Below are positions 33,277 through 42,299 of a stretch of 64,000 nucleotides of DNA, piece after piece. Below the pieces are notes generated by a model. It was given only the letters and a program-made list of their open reading frames with translations. It ran no database searches and was not told the DNA's origin. Each line of letters opens with the position of its first letter. The stretch's first letter is position 1. Source of the stretch: Clostridia bacterium (GTDB lineage: Bacteria; Bacillota; Clostridia; Oscillospirales; Acutalibacteraceae); contig JAFQSY010000004.1 of assembly GCA_017409265.1 (NCBI GenBank), positions 1 through 64,000 of the forward strand, in the 5' to 3' direction. The translations under genes were made by a program, and so were the position numbers.

Positions 33277-34370
33277 TCTTCAGGGGTTTGCGATACCGCG
33301 ACGGTTGTCAGATGCCTCATGCTGTCTGGATATGATTCATCAAAAATATCATAAACCCTCTTATATTCTCCCGTTTCCGCATCCTTGATAACCGTTGATT
33401 TGTTTTTATTCAGCAACTCTACAAGTGCATACATATCAATCCATATCTGATTTGTTCCCTCCTTCTGCACCTCGTTAAAAACAAGCTGCATACCGAGATG
33501 CAGATGCGGAACATTCATTCCGTTGACATTCTCCTCTTCGGAATATCCCGTCATTCCGAGATATCCGATAACCTCCCCCGCTTTAACGGTTGAGCCGATT
33601 TCAAGACCCTCCTTATAGGGTCTGTTTCTTCTTAAATGAGCATAATAATATGAGCGTTTTCCGTCAAAGCTTCTTACTGCAATTCTCCAACCACCGTAGC
33701 GATTCCAGCCAATCGCCTCAACTGTTCCACCCTCAACCGCAACTATCGGCGTTCCGATAGAACCCATCAAATCGTTGCCAAGATGCTTTCTTTTATAGCC
33801 GTAAGAACGCGAAACACCGTAATCATCATAATGGCTGAACCAGAAGCCCTCTGCAATCGGTGAATACGCCTTTAACCCATAGCCTTCGGTTATTTTTATT
33901 CCACCGTTACCATCAGGCGCAACCTTTGTATACTCACCGACCAGCCCCGACAAAACGGCACCGTAGGCTTCTTTGTAAAATGCGTAATATTTGTTTGTTG
34001 CCATAAGGTCATCAACGGTCATATCCCCGCTCAATGCTTCGACAAGCTTATCAAGTTGCGAACGCTTGTATCCGCTCCAGTCTCCGCCGTTTTTGCAAGC
34101 AAGAAATGAAAGAGTGTCAATCCACGAAAGATGTTTTTCTGTTCCGTAGCTGGAAATATCAAGTTCCATTGTGTCACTCAACGCACGGTAACAAACCGAA
34201 AAATCTACCCATTTTATATATTTTTCCGTTGTCTGCTCTGCCGTTTGAGTAACCGCTGCGGTATCTGCCGGTGTTTCCGAAAATCGAACCGCAAAAACAC
34301 CGCAAATAACCACAAATGCGCATGCCGCAAGTATAATCAAACGCTCCTTCAGCATTCTCAAAATCATCAC
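33273..34370 (-). CDS. M23 family metallopeptidase, membrane-anchored
   Basis: 365 residues with an N-terminal hydrophobic anchor (about 8-28). The M23 domain has GYKRKHLGNDLMG (His, Asp ligands), SYYYAHL and NVPHLHLGMQL. An additional N-terminal helical domain (about 50-150) contains TMELDISSYG and DWSGYKRSQL. Related to LytM-type proteins with sporulation or cell-wall roles. GTG 34370 is the longest start; GGAG sits too close to it, so ATG 34367 or TTG 34361 may be used. Ends overlap the WalJ-like gene by 4 bp. Confidence 0.85.
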   Translation of the reverse strand: MMILRMLKERLIILAACAFVVICGVFAVRFSETPADTAAVTQTAEQTTEKYIKWVDFSVCYRALSDTMELDISSYGTEKHLSWIDTLSFLACKNGGDWSGYKRSQLDKLVEALSGDMTVDDLMATNKYYAFYKEAYGAVLSGLVGEYTKVAPDGNGGIKITEGYGLKAYSPIAEGFWFSHYDDYGVSRSYGYKRKHLGNDLMGSIGTPIVAVEGGTVEAIGWNRYGGWRIAVRSFDGKRSYYYAHLRRNRPYKEGLEIGSTVKAGEVIGYLGMTGYSEEENVNGMNVPHLHLGMQLVFNEVQKEGTNQIWIDMYALVELLNKNKSTVIKDAETGEYKRVYDIFDESYPDSMRHLTTVAVSQTPED

Positions 34371-34404
34371 TCCATTTTAACTATATGAAACATCGGAGGT
34401 AAAA

Positions 34405-34887
34405 ATGATTAACATAAACATCATCTGCATCGGCAAATTAAAAGAGGATTATCTTCGCAACGCGTGCGCCGAATACGAAAAAAGACTCGGCGCATTCTGT
34501 AAATTAAAAATAACGGAGCTTACCCCTGCAAGGCTGCCCGAAAACCCGAATGACGCGCAGATTGAAGCGGCACTTAATGACGAAAGCGAACGCATTCTTG
34601 CAAAAATTTTAAACAGCGATGCCGTTTTTGCGCTGTGCATAGAGGGCAAGGAATTATCCTCAGAAAGCTTTTCAAAAGAGATTGAAAAATGCGCCGTTTC
34701 AGGCTTTGGCTCTCTGTGTTTTGTTGTCGGCGGCTCACACGGACTTTCCCCTGCGGTTAAAAGCAGAGCAAAGTTCAGACTGTCAATGAGCCCCATGACA
34801 TTCCCTCATCAGCTCGCAAGAGTCATGCTGCTCGAACAGATTTACCGCGCATTCATGATTTCAAGCGGAGGAAAATATCATAAATAG
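34405..34887 (+). CDS. rlmH: 23S rRNA pseudouridine-1915 N3-methyltransferase (RlmH)
   Basis: 160 residues, the standard RlmH length. INIICIGKLKEDYLRNACAEYEKRL at the start, FVVGGSHGLSPAVKSRA with the SPOUT knot, and the C-terminal SMTFPHQLARVMLLEQIYRA. It methylates the pseudouridine at 1915 of 23S rRNA helix 69 with S-adenosylmethionine. Stand-alone gene, GGAGG upstream. Confidence 0.96.
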   Translation: MININIICIGKLKEDYLRNACAEYEKRLGAFCKLKITELTPARLPENPNDAQIEAALNDESERILAKILNSDAVFALCIEGKELSSESFSKEIEKCAVSGFGSLCFVVGGSHGLSPAVKSRAKFRLSMSPMTFPHQLARVMLLEQIYRAFMISSGGKYHK

Positions 34888-34991
34888 CCCGAAAATATTC
34901 GGCAGTTTTACACCCTTTTCGCCCAAGTTTTTTATAATTTTGTTCAGATTACCAAATCTTTCAAAAAACAGAAAAATTAATCAAAAAACTG

Positions 34992-35020
34992 TTGCATATT
35001 TCCTTGAAAATGTATAAAAT
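34992..35020 (+). promoter_or_regulatory. Promoter of gapA
   Basis: TTGCAT (34992-34997), 17 bp, TAAAAT (35015-35020). Confidence 0.65.
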
Positions 35021-35064
35021 AAATACGGTCAAAAATTAAAATTTATTTTTGGAGGTAATTCACC

Positions 35065-36081
35065 ATGGCAGTTAAAGTTGCAATTAACGGTTTCGGCCGT
35101 ATCGGCCGTCTTGCTTTCCGTCAGATGTTCGGCGCAGAAGGCTACGAAATCGTTGCTATCAACGACCTTACAAATCCCGCAATGCTTGCTCACCTTCTCA
35201 AGTACGACACAGCACAGGGCAGATACGCTCTCGCTGATACAGTAGTTGCAGGCGAAGACAGCATCACAGTTGACGGCAAAGAAATCAAAATCTATGCTAA
35301 GGCTAACGCTGCAGAGCTTCCCTGGGGCGAAATCGGTGTTGATGTTGTTCTTGAGTGCACAGGTTTCTACACCTCAAAGGCAAAGAGCCAGGCTCACATC
35401 GACGCAGGCGCAAAGAAGGTTGTTATTTCCGCTCCCGCAGGCAATGACCTTCCCACAATCGTTTACAGCGTAAATGAAAATACTCTTACAGCTGATGATA
35501 CAATCATCTCCGCTGCTTCATGCACAACAAACTGCCTTGCTCCCATGGCAAAGGCTCTCAACGACTATGCTCCCATCCAGAGCGGTATCATGACAACTGT
35601 TCATGCATACACTGGCGACCAGATGGTTCTTGACGGTCCTCACAGAAAGGGCGACTTCAGAAGAGCAAGAGCTGCTGCTGCTAACATCGTTCCCAACTCA
35701 ACAGGCGCTGCAAAGGCTATCGGTCTTGTTATTCCTGAGCTCAACGGCAAGCTTATCGGCTCCGCACAGAGAGTTCCCGTTCCCACAGGCTCAACAACAA
35801 TCCTTGTTGCAGTTGTTAAGGGCGACAACATCACTAAGGAAGGCATCAATGCTGCTATGAAAGCTGCTTCATCAGCATCATTCGGCTACACAGAGGAAGA
35901 ACTCGTTTCAAGCGATATCATCGGTATCACTTACGGCTCACTCTTCGATGCTACTCAGACAATGGTTACAAAGATTGAAGACGGTCTCTATCAGGTTCAG
36001 GTTGTTTCATGGTATGACAATGAAAACAGCTACACAAGCCAGATGGTTCGTACAATCAAGTACTTCGCAGAGCTTGCATAA
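35065..36081 (+). CDS. gapA: Glyceraldehyde-3-phosphate dehydrogenase
   Basis: 338 residues. [15 protein letters not shown] nucleotide fold, [10 protein letters not shown] with the catalytic Cys, [14 protein letters not shown] and a C-terminal [14 protein letters not shown] with NAD-binding Asn. Highly biased codon use (GTT, GCT, CTT) compared with neighbours fits a strongly expressed glycolytic gene. GGAGGT is 8 nt upstream; terminator at 36100-36133. Confidence 0.97.
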   Translation: MAVKVAINGFGRIGRLAFRQMFGAEGYEIVAINDLTNPAMLAHLLKYDTAQGRYALADTVVAGEDSITVDGKEIKIYAKANAAELPWGEIGVDVVLECTGFYTSKAKSQAHIDAGAKKVVISAPAGNDLPTIVYSVNENTLTADDTIISAASCTTNCLAPMAKALNDYAPIQSGIMTTVHAYTGDQMVLDGPHRKGDFRRARAAAANIVPNSTGAAKAIGLVIPELNGKLIGSAQRVPVPTGSTTILVAVVKGDNITKEGINAAMKAASSASFGYTEEELVSSDIIGITYGSLFDATQTMVTKIEDGLYQVQVVSWYDNENSYTSQMVRTIKYFAELA

Positions 36082-36099
36082 TTTAAGCTAAAGTTTATC

Positions 36100-36133
36100 A
36101 AAGGGTCGGCTAACTACCGACCCTTTATTATTC
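36100..36133 (+). terminator. gapA terminator
   Basis: AAAGGGTCGG (36100-36109) with CCGACCCTTT (36117-36126) followed by ATTATTCTT. Confidence 0.75.
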
Positions 36134-36149
36134 TTCATCAGGTGGTATT

Positions 36150-36875
36150 ATGGGATTGAAACGTCTTGACAAGTTAATAGCGCTCAACTGCAATGTTTCA
36201 AGAAAAGAGGCAAGAAAGCTTATAAAAGATGCAGCAGTAACGGTCAATTCAAGGGTTTGTCTTCGCGCGGAGGAGCTTGTTGATGGGGATGTTGATGATA
36301 TTTCTGTAAAGGGATATAACTTTACAGCAAAAGAGCATGTTTACATCATGCTCAACAAGCCGAAGGGGGTTATCAGCGCAACAACCGACCCTGCAAAAAA
36401 GACGGTTATTGATATCATCCCCGACAGCATGAAAAGACGCAGTCTTTTCCCTGCAGGAAGGCTTGACAGAGATACCACGGGTCTTTTAATTATAACGGAT
36501 GACGGCGCTTTTTCTCACCGCATAATGAGCCCTGCGCACCATGTTTTCAAGACCTATCAGGCGGTTTTATCCTATCCGATTGATGAAAATGACATTAAGA
36601 AATTAGAGGACGGAATAACCCTCGGTGACGGTACGGAATGTCTACCCGCAAAGGTGAAAGCCTTTACAACAAATGACGGTTTGCCTGCCGCCGAAATATG
36701 TATAAGAGAGGGTAAATACCATCAGGTTAAGAGGATGTTCCATGCGCTCGGAAATAACGTTGAGCAGCTCCGCAGGATTCAGATAGGCGCATTAAAGCTT
36801 GACACATCACTTGAAGATGGAGAATGCCGCGAGCTGACAGAAGAAGAGCTTGAACTGATATTTAAAGACGAATAA
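36150..36875 (+). CDS. RsuA/RluB-family rRNA pseudouridine synthase
   Basis: 241 residues. N-terminal S4 RNA-binding domain (RLDKLIALNCNVSRKEARKL), then MLNKPKGVISATTD and the catalytic GRLDRDTTGLLIIT (Asp of RLDRDT), and GKYHQVKRMFHALGN near the end. This family forms single pseudouridines in 16S (RsuA) or 23S (RluB/E/F) rRNA; the sequence resembles the RsuA side but the target is not certain. Confidence 0.92.
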   Translation: MGLKRLDKLIALNCNVSRKEARKLIKDAAVTVNSRVCLRAEELVDGDVDDISVKGYNFTAKEHVYIMLNKPKGVISATTDPAKKTVIDIIPDSMKRRSLFPAGRLDRDTTGLLIITDDGAFSHRIMSPAHHVFKTYQAVLSYPIDENDIKKLEDGITLGDGTECLPAKVKAFTTNDGLPAAEICIREGKYHQVKRMFHALGNNVEQLRRIQIGALKLDTSLEDGECRELTEEELELIFKDE

Positions 36876-36888
36876 TAAGATTTAAATA

Positions 36889-36962
36889 AAACACATTATC
36901 TCGCCTTTGACCGCATAGTTTGTCTGTATAGACTATGCCATGAAAGGTGAGATAATGTGTTT
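36889..36962. promoter_or_regulatory. Long hairpin covering the start of the next gene
   Basis: AAACACATTATCTC (36889-36902) pairs with GAGATAATGTGTTT (36949-36962), CCTTT (36904-36908) with AAAGG (36943-36947) and GCATAGT (36913-36919) with ACTATGC (36932-36938). The right arm contains both the AAAGGTGAG ribosome site and the GTG start of the gene at 36957, so the RNA fold would hide them. Confidence 0.65.
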
Positions 36963-37796
36963 GTTGTTTTAAGGACTGTCAAACCCGCAAACGGTTTTTT
37001 CAAAAAGAAACGCCAAAAAAAGAATTTTGAACTTTGCGAGCCTGTTTCATTTTCAACCGAAAACGGTCTTCCGTTTTTTATTCTCGATGTCCTTGAAGAT
37101 AAAAGCGGAATAAATTGGAGCTTAACAGAAGAAAAATGCGGAAGATATGTTTCACGGATTGTTGCTCCGAGAAGCATCACCCTGCCCGATAACCGCCGTT
37201 TAAAAAGATTTGTACCCGGCATTTCAAACGGAATATTCATTTTCAACACCGCTTTGGATATCATAAAGAAAGCAAAAATCGCCCCCGAAGCCGTCAGCAT
37301 AACCGTCATCGACCGAAACGCGTCGATAAATGCCGAAATTCACAGACTGCTGCCGTTTGCTTCGGCGGTCAGAGTTGTTACTTCGCGACCTGATCGGTAT
37401 TCCCCCGTGTGCGAAAGAATATATAATGAATTTGGTGCAAGTATAGTCATACGGCCCGCTTATGAGCCATGTGATAAAAAAGATATTGTCATCTGCTGCG
37501 ACGGCGCAACATCGCAATCCATGCAGAATGCCGCAGTTTTTTCATTCAGACGGGGTATTTACGGAAAAATCCGCTTTTATTGTAGCGGTACGGAGCTTTC
37601 AGAAAAACACAGAGAGATTATCCCCGACAGCATTGACTCCGCAGATTTTGCCTCCGCGCTGACAGAACTTTGCGGAAGCACGGAATATAAATCCTCAACT
37701 TTCTCGCAGACGAAAATAAATTGCAATGTTTGCGGCGATGCATCTGCCGAAAAATGCCTTTGCTGTTACATTTACGGCAAAGGACAAAACCAATAA
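36957..37796 (+). CDS. Unknown protein with C-terminal Cys cluster
   Basis: 279 residues from GTG 36957. Alternating strands and helices in residues 90-240 (ITVIDRNASINAEIHRLLPF, IVIRPAYEPCDKKDIVICCDG) suggest a Rossmann-like domain. The C terminus has CNVCGDASAEKCLCC, two CxxC-type pairs that could bind zinc or an Fe-S cluster. The N terminus is basic (FFKKKRQKKNF). No family is recognised. It lies between a pseudouridine synthase and greA with its own long 5' hairpin. Confidence 0.75.
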   Translation: MFVVLRTVKPANGFFKKKRQKKNFELCEPVSFSTENGLPFFILDVLEDKSGINWSLTEEKCGRYVSRIVAPRSITLPDNRRLKRFVPGISNGIFIFNTALDIIKKAKIAPEAVSITVIDRNASINAEIHRLLPFASAVRVVTSRPDRYSPVCERIYNEFGASIVIRPAYEPCDKKDIVICCDGATSQSMQNAAVFSFRRGIYGKIRFYCSGTELSEKHREIIPDSIDSADFASALTELCGSTEYKSSTFSQTKINCNVCGDASAEKCLCCYIYGKGQNQ

Positions 37797-37800
37797 ATGC

Positions 37801-37829
37801 TTGACATTATTATTTATATTATATATAAT
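37801..37829 (+). promoter_or_regulatory. Promoter of greA
   Basis: TTGACA (37801-37806), 17 bp, TATAAT (37824-37829), a full consensus promoter. Confidence 0.85.
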
Positions 37830-37884
37830 ATAACGGAAAATGGAATTGTATAGTTAACTATCAATTAAAAGGAGATACATCGAA

Positions 37885-38355
37885 ATGGAAAAACAGACAA
37901 TCTTTACCCGTGAGGATTACGAAAAACTCAGCGCGCAGCTTAATAAGCTCAAGACCGAAGGCAGAGATGATATCGCAGAGAAAATCAAAGAAGCCCGCTC
38001 TCACGGTGACCTTTCCGAAAATGCCGAATATGATGAGGCAATGAACGAACAGGCTAAAATGGAAGCTGAAATAGCAAAGCTTGAATCTGACCTTCGCAAC
38101 GCCAAAATTCTTGATGAAGAAGAGCTTACAACCGAATCAATCCACATCGGTTCAAAAGTTAAGCTTTACGATATGGATTTTGAAGAAGAGGTTGAATATA
38201 AAATTCTCGGCAAGAGCGATGTTGACAACGGAATCATCTCCGACCTTTCACCCTTAGGCTCGGCTATCATGGGCAAAAAAGTCGGTGATATCGCTGAAGT
38301 GCATACTCCCGGCGGTAAAATCATCAAGATGCAGATTCTTGCGATTTCAAAATAA
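37885..38355 (+). CDS. greA: Transcription elongation factor GreA
   Basis: 156 residues. N-terminal coiled coil (FTREDYEKLSAQLNKLK, KIKEARSHGDLSENAEYDEAM with the acidic tip) and C-terminal FKBP-like domain ending SPLGSAIMGKKVGD, VHTPGGKIIKMQIL. It rescues backtracked RNA polymerase by stimulating transcript cleavage. GGAG is 9 nt upstream of the ATG. Confidence 0.97.
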   Translation: MEKQTIFTREDYEKLSAQLNKLKTEGRDDIAEKIKEARSHGDLSENAEYDEAMNEQAKMEAEIAKLESDLRNAKILDEEELTTESIHIGSKVKLYDMDFEEEVEYKILGKSDVDNGIISDLSPLGSAIMGKKVGDIAEVHTPGGKIIKMQILAISK

Positions 38356-38377
38356 TTTCAAAAAGTTAAAATATGCG

Positions 38378-38420
38378 GCGATGGGAAACGGGAGCAAAGT
38401 GCTCCCCCTGTCGCTTTTTT
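38378..38420 (+). terminator. Terminator between greA and lysS
   Basis: GCGA...TCGC outer pairing with GGGAGC/GCTCCC core and a run of six T. Its position before lysS suggests partial readthrough or an undetected lysS promoter. Confidence 0.7.
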
Positions 38421-38441
38421 AAAGAAAGGGAATCATAAATT

Positions 38442-39950
38442 ATGGCTGAAGAAAAGATTATCAATGCCGCTCCCGAAGAGGAGCAGGTTCAGGACGTAAA
38501 TGAACTCCGTCAGATTCGTGTTGAAAAACTTGAAGCACTCCAGGCAGCAGGCAAGGACCCGTTTCAGATAACAACCGCAGAGCAGTCAATCCACAATGCT
38601 GAAATCGTTGAACGCTTTGAAGAGCTTGAAAACACAGACGTATGCATCAGCGGACGTATGATGAGCCGCCGTGATATGGGCAAGGCAAACTTCATTGATA
38701 TCAGAGACCGCAGCGGCAGAATGCAGGTTTACGTTAAGATTGACGAAATCGGCGAAGAAAATTTTGCTGAATTTAAGAAGTGGGACATCGGCGATATTGT
38801 TGAAGTTAAGGGCTTTGTTTTCAGAACAAGAAGAGGCGAAGTTTCCGTTCATGCAAAGGAAATCCGCCTTCTCACAAAGTCACTCCTTCCCCTGCCCGAA
38901 AAATTCCATGGTCTTACCAACACAGACACTCGTTACAGAAGACGTTATCTTGACCTCATCATGAATCCCGATGTTAAGGACACCTTTATCAAGCGTTCTC
39001 TCATTATAAGAGAAATCAGAAATTATCTTGATTCACAGGGCTTCATTGAGGTTGAAACTCCTATTCTTGTTTCAAACGCAGGTGGTGCCGCCGCAAGACC
39101 CTTTGAAACACACCACAACGCACTCAACGAAGATTTTAAGCTCCGCATTTCTCTTGAACTTTACCTCAAAAGACTTATCGTCGGCGGCATGGAAAAGGTT
39201 TATGAAATCGGCAGAGTTTTCAGAAACGAAGGTGTTGACACACGTCACAATCCCGAGTTTACTCTCATGGAGCTCTATCAGGCATTCACCGATTACAACG
39301 GCATGATGGATCTTACCGAAAATCTCTACCGCCATGTTGCACAGGCTGTTCTCGGTACAACAACAATCATCTTTAACGGTGTTGAAATGGATCTCGGCAA
39401 GCCTTTTGAGAGAATCACAATGGTTGATGCTGTTAAAAAGTATGCAGGCATTGACTGGAACGAGGTTGAAACTCTCGAGGATGCAAGAGCTCTTGCGGAC
39501 AAGCATCACATCGAATATGAAAAGAGACACGGCAAGGGCGATATCCTTGCAATGTTCTTTGAAGAATACGCTGAAGAACATCTCATTCAGCCCACATTCG
39601 TTATGGACCACCCCATTGAGATTTCTCCTCTCACAAAGAAAAAGCCCGAAGATCCCAACTATGTTGAGCGTTTCGAGTTCTTCATGAACGGCTGGGAAAT
39701 GGCAAATGCTTATTCGGAGCTTAACGACCCCATTGACCAGAGAGAAAGATTCAAGGCTCAGGAAGCACAGCTTGCACAAGGTGACGACGAAGCCAACACA
39801 ACCGACGAGGACTTCCTCATGGCTCTCGAATACGGTATGCCCCCCACAGGCGGTATCGGATTCGGTATTGACAGAATGTGCATGCTCCTTACAGACTCAC
39901 AGGCTATCAGAGACGTTCTTCTCTTCCCCACAATGAAGAGCATCGACTGA
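38442..39950 (+). CDS. lysS: Lysyl-tRNA synthetase, class II
   Basis: 502 residues. N-terminal OB fold anticodon domain (CISGRMMSRRDMGKANFIDIRD), then class II motifs: PILVSNAGGAAARPFETHHN, VYEIGRVFRNEGVDTRHNPEFT and the final GGIGFGIDRMCMLL. It charges tRNA-Lys. The glycosyltransferase gene follows after 2 bp. Confidence 0.97.
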   Translation: MAEEKIINAAPEEEQVQDVNELRQIRVEKLEALQAAGKDPFQITTAEQSIHNAEIVERFEELENTDVCISGRMMSRRDMGKANFIDIRDRSGRMQVYVKIDEIGEENFAEFKKWDIGDIVEVKGFVFRTRRGEVSVHAKEIRLLTKSLLPLPEKFHGLTNTDTRYRRRYLDLIMNPDVKDTFIKRSLIIREIRNYLDSQGFIEVETPILVSNAGGAAARPFETHHNALNEDFKLRISLELYLKRLIVGGMEKVYEIGRVFRNEGVDTRHNPEFTLMELYQAFTDYNGMMDLTENLYRHVAQAVLGTTTIIFNGVEMDLGKPFERITMVDAVKKYAGIDWNEVETLEDARALADKHHIEYEKRHGKGDILAMFFEEYAEEHLIQPTFVMDHPIEISPLTKKKPEDPNYVERFEFFMNGWEMANAYSELNDPIDQRERFKAQEAQLAQGDDEANTTDEDFLMALEYGMPPTGGIGFGIDRMCMLLTDSQAIRDVLLFPTMKSID

Positions 39951-39952
39951 TT

Positions 39953-40648
39953 ATGAAAATATCCGTTGCACTTGCCGCATACAAAGGCGAGCAGTATATA
40001 GCCGGGCAGCTTGAATCCATCCTCGGGCAACTCGGTAAAGATGATGAGATTATTGTTTCCGACGATTATCCAGCAGGCGAAACCCGAGATATCGTTCTCA
40101 ATCTCGCATCAGGCGACAACAGAATACGCTATATTGAAGGTACAGGCAAAGGAGTAGTTAAAAACTTTGAAAACGCTCTCATGCATTGCAGCGGAGATGT
40201 TATCTTTCTCTGCGATCAGGATGATGTGTGGATGCCCGATAAGGTTGAATGCGTTATGAAAGAAATCCGCAACGGTGCGCAGCTCGTTCTTCACGATGCA
40301 TCGTCAACCGATGCCGACCTCAATATCACAGACGAATCGTATTTTTCTTCTCACGGCTCCAACACATCATTTCTCGGCAATATTGCAAGAAATTCATTTG
40401 TCGGATGCTGTATGGCGTTCACCCGCTCTGTTCTGGAAGAATCACTCCCTTTCCCCGAGGAGCTTCCGATGCATGACTGGTGGATAGCACTCGTTGCTCT
40501 GAAGAAAAACAGAAAAACCGTGTTGCTCAAAAAGCCGCTTATTCTTTGGCGCAGACACGGCGGTAATGTTACGGGCGGCAAAACCTCTTTTATGCAGAAA
40601 ATTTCATGGAGGCTGAAAATCGTTTCGTCTTTGGCAAGGATTAAGTGA
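39953..40648 (+). CDS. Family 2 glycosyltransferase
   Basis: 231 residues from ATG 39953. GT-A fold: ISVALAAYKGEQYIAGQLES, EIIVSDDYPAGETRDIV, DVIFLCDQDDVWMPDKVE (DxD-like metal site), then MHDWWIALVAL and KPLILWRRHGGNVTG, the pattern of rhamnosyl- and related transferases in polysaccharide loci. First gene of the wall-polymer cluster. Confidence 0.85.
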   Translation: MKISVALAAYKGEQYIAGQLESILGQLGKDDEIIVSDDYPAGETRDIVLNLASGDNRIRYIEGTGKGVVKNFENALMHCSGDVIFLCDQDDVWMPDKVECVMKEIRNGAQLVLHDASSTDADLNITDESYFSSHGSNTSFLGNIARNSFVGCCMAFTRSVLEESLPFPEELPMHDWWIALVALKKNRKTVLLKKPLILWRRHGGNVTGGKTSFMQKISWRLKIVSSLARIK

Positions 40649-40700
40649 CATTTTATGTCATTTGTATTTTCCAATATGTGCCTTGGAAAGGAAAAAATTA

Positions 40701-41459
40701 ATGGATAAAAAAATAACCGGCTGCATAGTGACCTATAACAACATTGCAACCATCGACAATGCTCTGGGTTCACTTCTCAAATGCACCGAGGTTCCGTTCA
40801 CTCTTTACGTTGTTGATAACGGCTCAACTGACGGAACGGTTGAACATATAGAAAAGAACTATCCCGAAGTCGTTCTTGTGAAGAGCGGCGGCAATATCGG
40901 CTTTGGCGCAGGTCATAATTATATTCTTGACAGACTCGATTCCGATTATCACGCAATTATAAATCCCGATATAATTGTCAGGGATGATGTTATCGCAAAG
41001 CTTGCGGAGTTTCTCAACAATAACGGTGACATCGGCATGGCATCACCCGAAATAAGATTCCCCGACGGCAGAATCCAGATTCTCGGAAAGCTCAATCCGA
41101 ACCCCGTTTATCTTGTTGCAAGCAGATTAAGAGGAAATAAGCCCGGTAAAATACTTCGCAAATATGCGATGCTTGACCGTGACCTTTCCGTTCCTACCGA
41201 TATTGAAAACGCAACGGGATGTTTTATGTTTATAAGAACAAAGCTTTTCAAAGAAATCGGCGGTTTTGATAAGCGCTATTTCATGTATTTTGAGGATGGT
41301 GACCTTACCCGTGAAGTAAATCAAAGGAGCCGTGTGGTGTATTACCCCGGCGCTACCGTTTACCATGAATGGGGCCGTGAATCCAAAAAGAATTTTAAGC
41401 TCAAGCTTATTCAAATCCAATCAATGATGAATTACTTCAAAAAATGGGGTTTGAAATAA
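40701..41459 (+). CDS. Family 2 glycosyltransferase (rhamnosyltransferase-like)
   Basis: 252 residues from ATG 40701 (GGAAAGGA upstream). GCIVTYNNIATIDNAL, VVDNGSTDGTVEHI, IGFGAGHNY and IINPDIIV, then ATGCFMFIRTKLFKEIGGFD and YFMYFEDGDLTREV, matching WbbL/RfbF-type enzymes. A C-terminal basic region may touch the membrane. It lies next to the exporter and probably builds or decorates the linkage unit or repeat. Confidence 0.87.
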   Translation: MDKKITGCIVTYNNIATIDNALGSLLKCTEVPFTLYVVDNGSTDGTVEHIEKNYPEVVLVKSGGNIGFGAGHNYILDRLDSDYHAIINPDIIVRDDVIAKLAEFLNNNGDIGMASPEIRFPDGRIQILGKLNPNPVYLVASRLRGNKPGKILRKYAMLDRDLSVPTDIENATGCFMFIRTKLFKEIGGFDKRYFMYFEDGDLTREVNQRSRVVYYPGATVYHEWGRESKKNFKLKLIQIQSMMNYFKKWGLK

Positions 41460-41475
41460 CAAGGAAATAACAGCT

Positions 41476-42285
41476 ATGAAATATTTAAAGAATTTTTATA
41501 AATACAGATTTCTTCTCCTTGAAATTGTAAGAAAAAATATCAAACTGCAATACAGAAACTCCGTGCTCGGTATTTTCTGGACATTTCTCCAGCCGCTTTT
41601 GACAACGATAATTCTTGTTATTGTTTTCGGCGGAGTTTTCGGCGGAAAACGCGCAGGAGTGGTAAACTACCCGATTTATCTGCTCTGCGGACGCTTGATT
41701 TTTGAATTTTTCACTCAATCAACCAAAAGAGCAATGCGCTCAATCAGAAACAGCGCATCGGTTATCAAGAAGGTTTATGTTCCGAAGTATATCTATCCGC
41801 TTTCAAACATAATTGCAAACTTCGTGACATTCCTTATTTCTCTTACCGTGCTTGTTTGTTTCATGGTATATTTCTACTTCTTCTCAAACGAGCCGCCCCA
41901 CATCACTCCCTATATTTTCCTTTCACCTATCCCCATTCTGATACTTCTTTTAGTCAGCGTCGGTGTCGGCCTTATTCTTTCGACACTTGAGGTTTTCTTC
42001 AAGGATGTTGAATATCTTTATGAGGTTTTCTGCACACTCCTTTTCTACCTCACCCCGATTTTCTATCAGGTTGAGCAGCTTAACATCCAAAGCGAGATTT
42101 TTAAAATGGCTCTCATGGCAAATCCGCTTTATTCGATCACACAGATGTTCCGAAGCTGTGTGCTTTACGGCGAAATGTTCAACATGAATCATCTCCTTTA
42201 TTCGCTCGCATTCGGAATAGTTACTGTTGTAATCGGTCTTATCGCTTTCTACAAAAAGCAGGATAAATTCATCCTTCATATTTAA
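41476..42285 (+). CDS. tagG: Polysaccharide/teichoic acid ABC exporter, permease (TagG-like)
   Basis: 269 residues, about six spans. It opens with KYRFLLLEIVRKNIKLQYRN, SVLGIFWTFLQPLLTTIIL, the amphipathic N-terminal feature of ABC-2 exporters of O-antigen and teichoic acid, and includes LYEVFCTLLFYLTPIFYQVE. It acts with the ATPase 15 bp downstream to flip lipid-linked polymer. Confidence 0.9.
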   Translation: MKYLKNFYKYRFLLLEIVRKNIKLQYRNSVLGIFWTFLQPLLTTIILVIVFGGVFGGKRAGVVNYPIYLLCGRLIFEFFTQSTKRAMRSIRNSASVIKKVYVPKYIYPLSNIIANFVTFLISLTVLVCFMVYFYFFSNEPPHITPYIFLSPIPILILLLVSVGVGLILSTLEVFFKDVEYLYEVFCTLLFYLTPIFYQVEQLNIQSEIFKMALMANPLYSITQMFRSCVLYGEMFNMNHLLYSLAFGIVTVVIGLIAFYKKQDKFILHI

Positions 42286-42299
42286 AGGAGTAAATCGAA

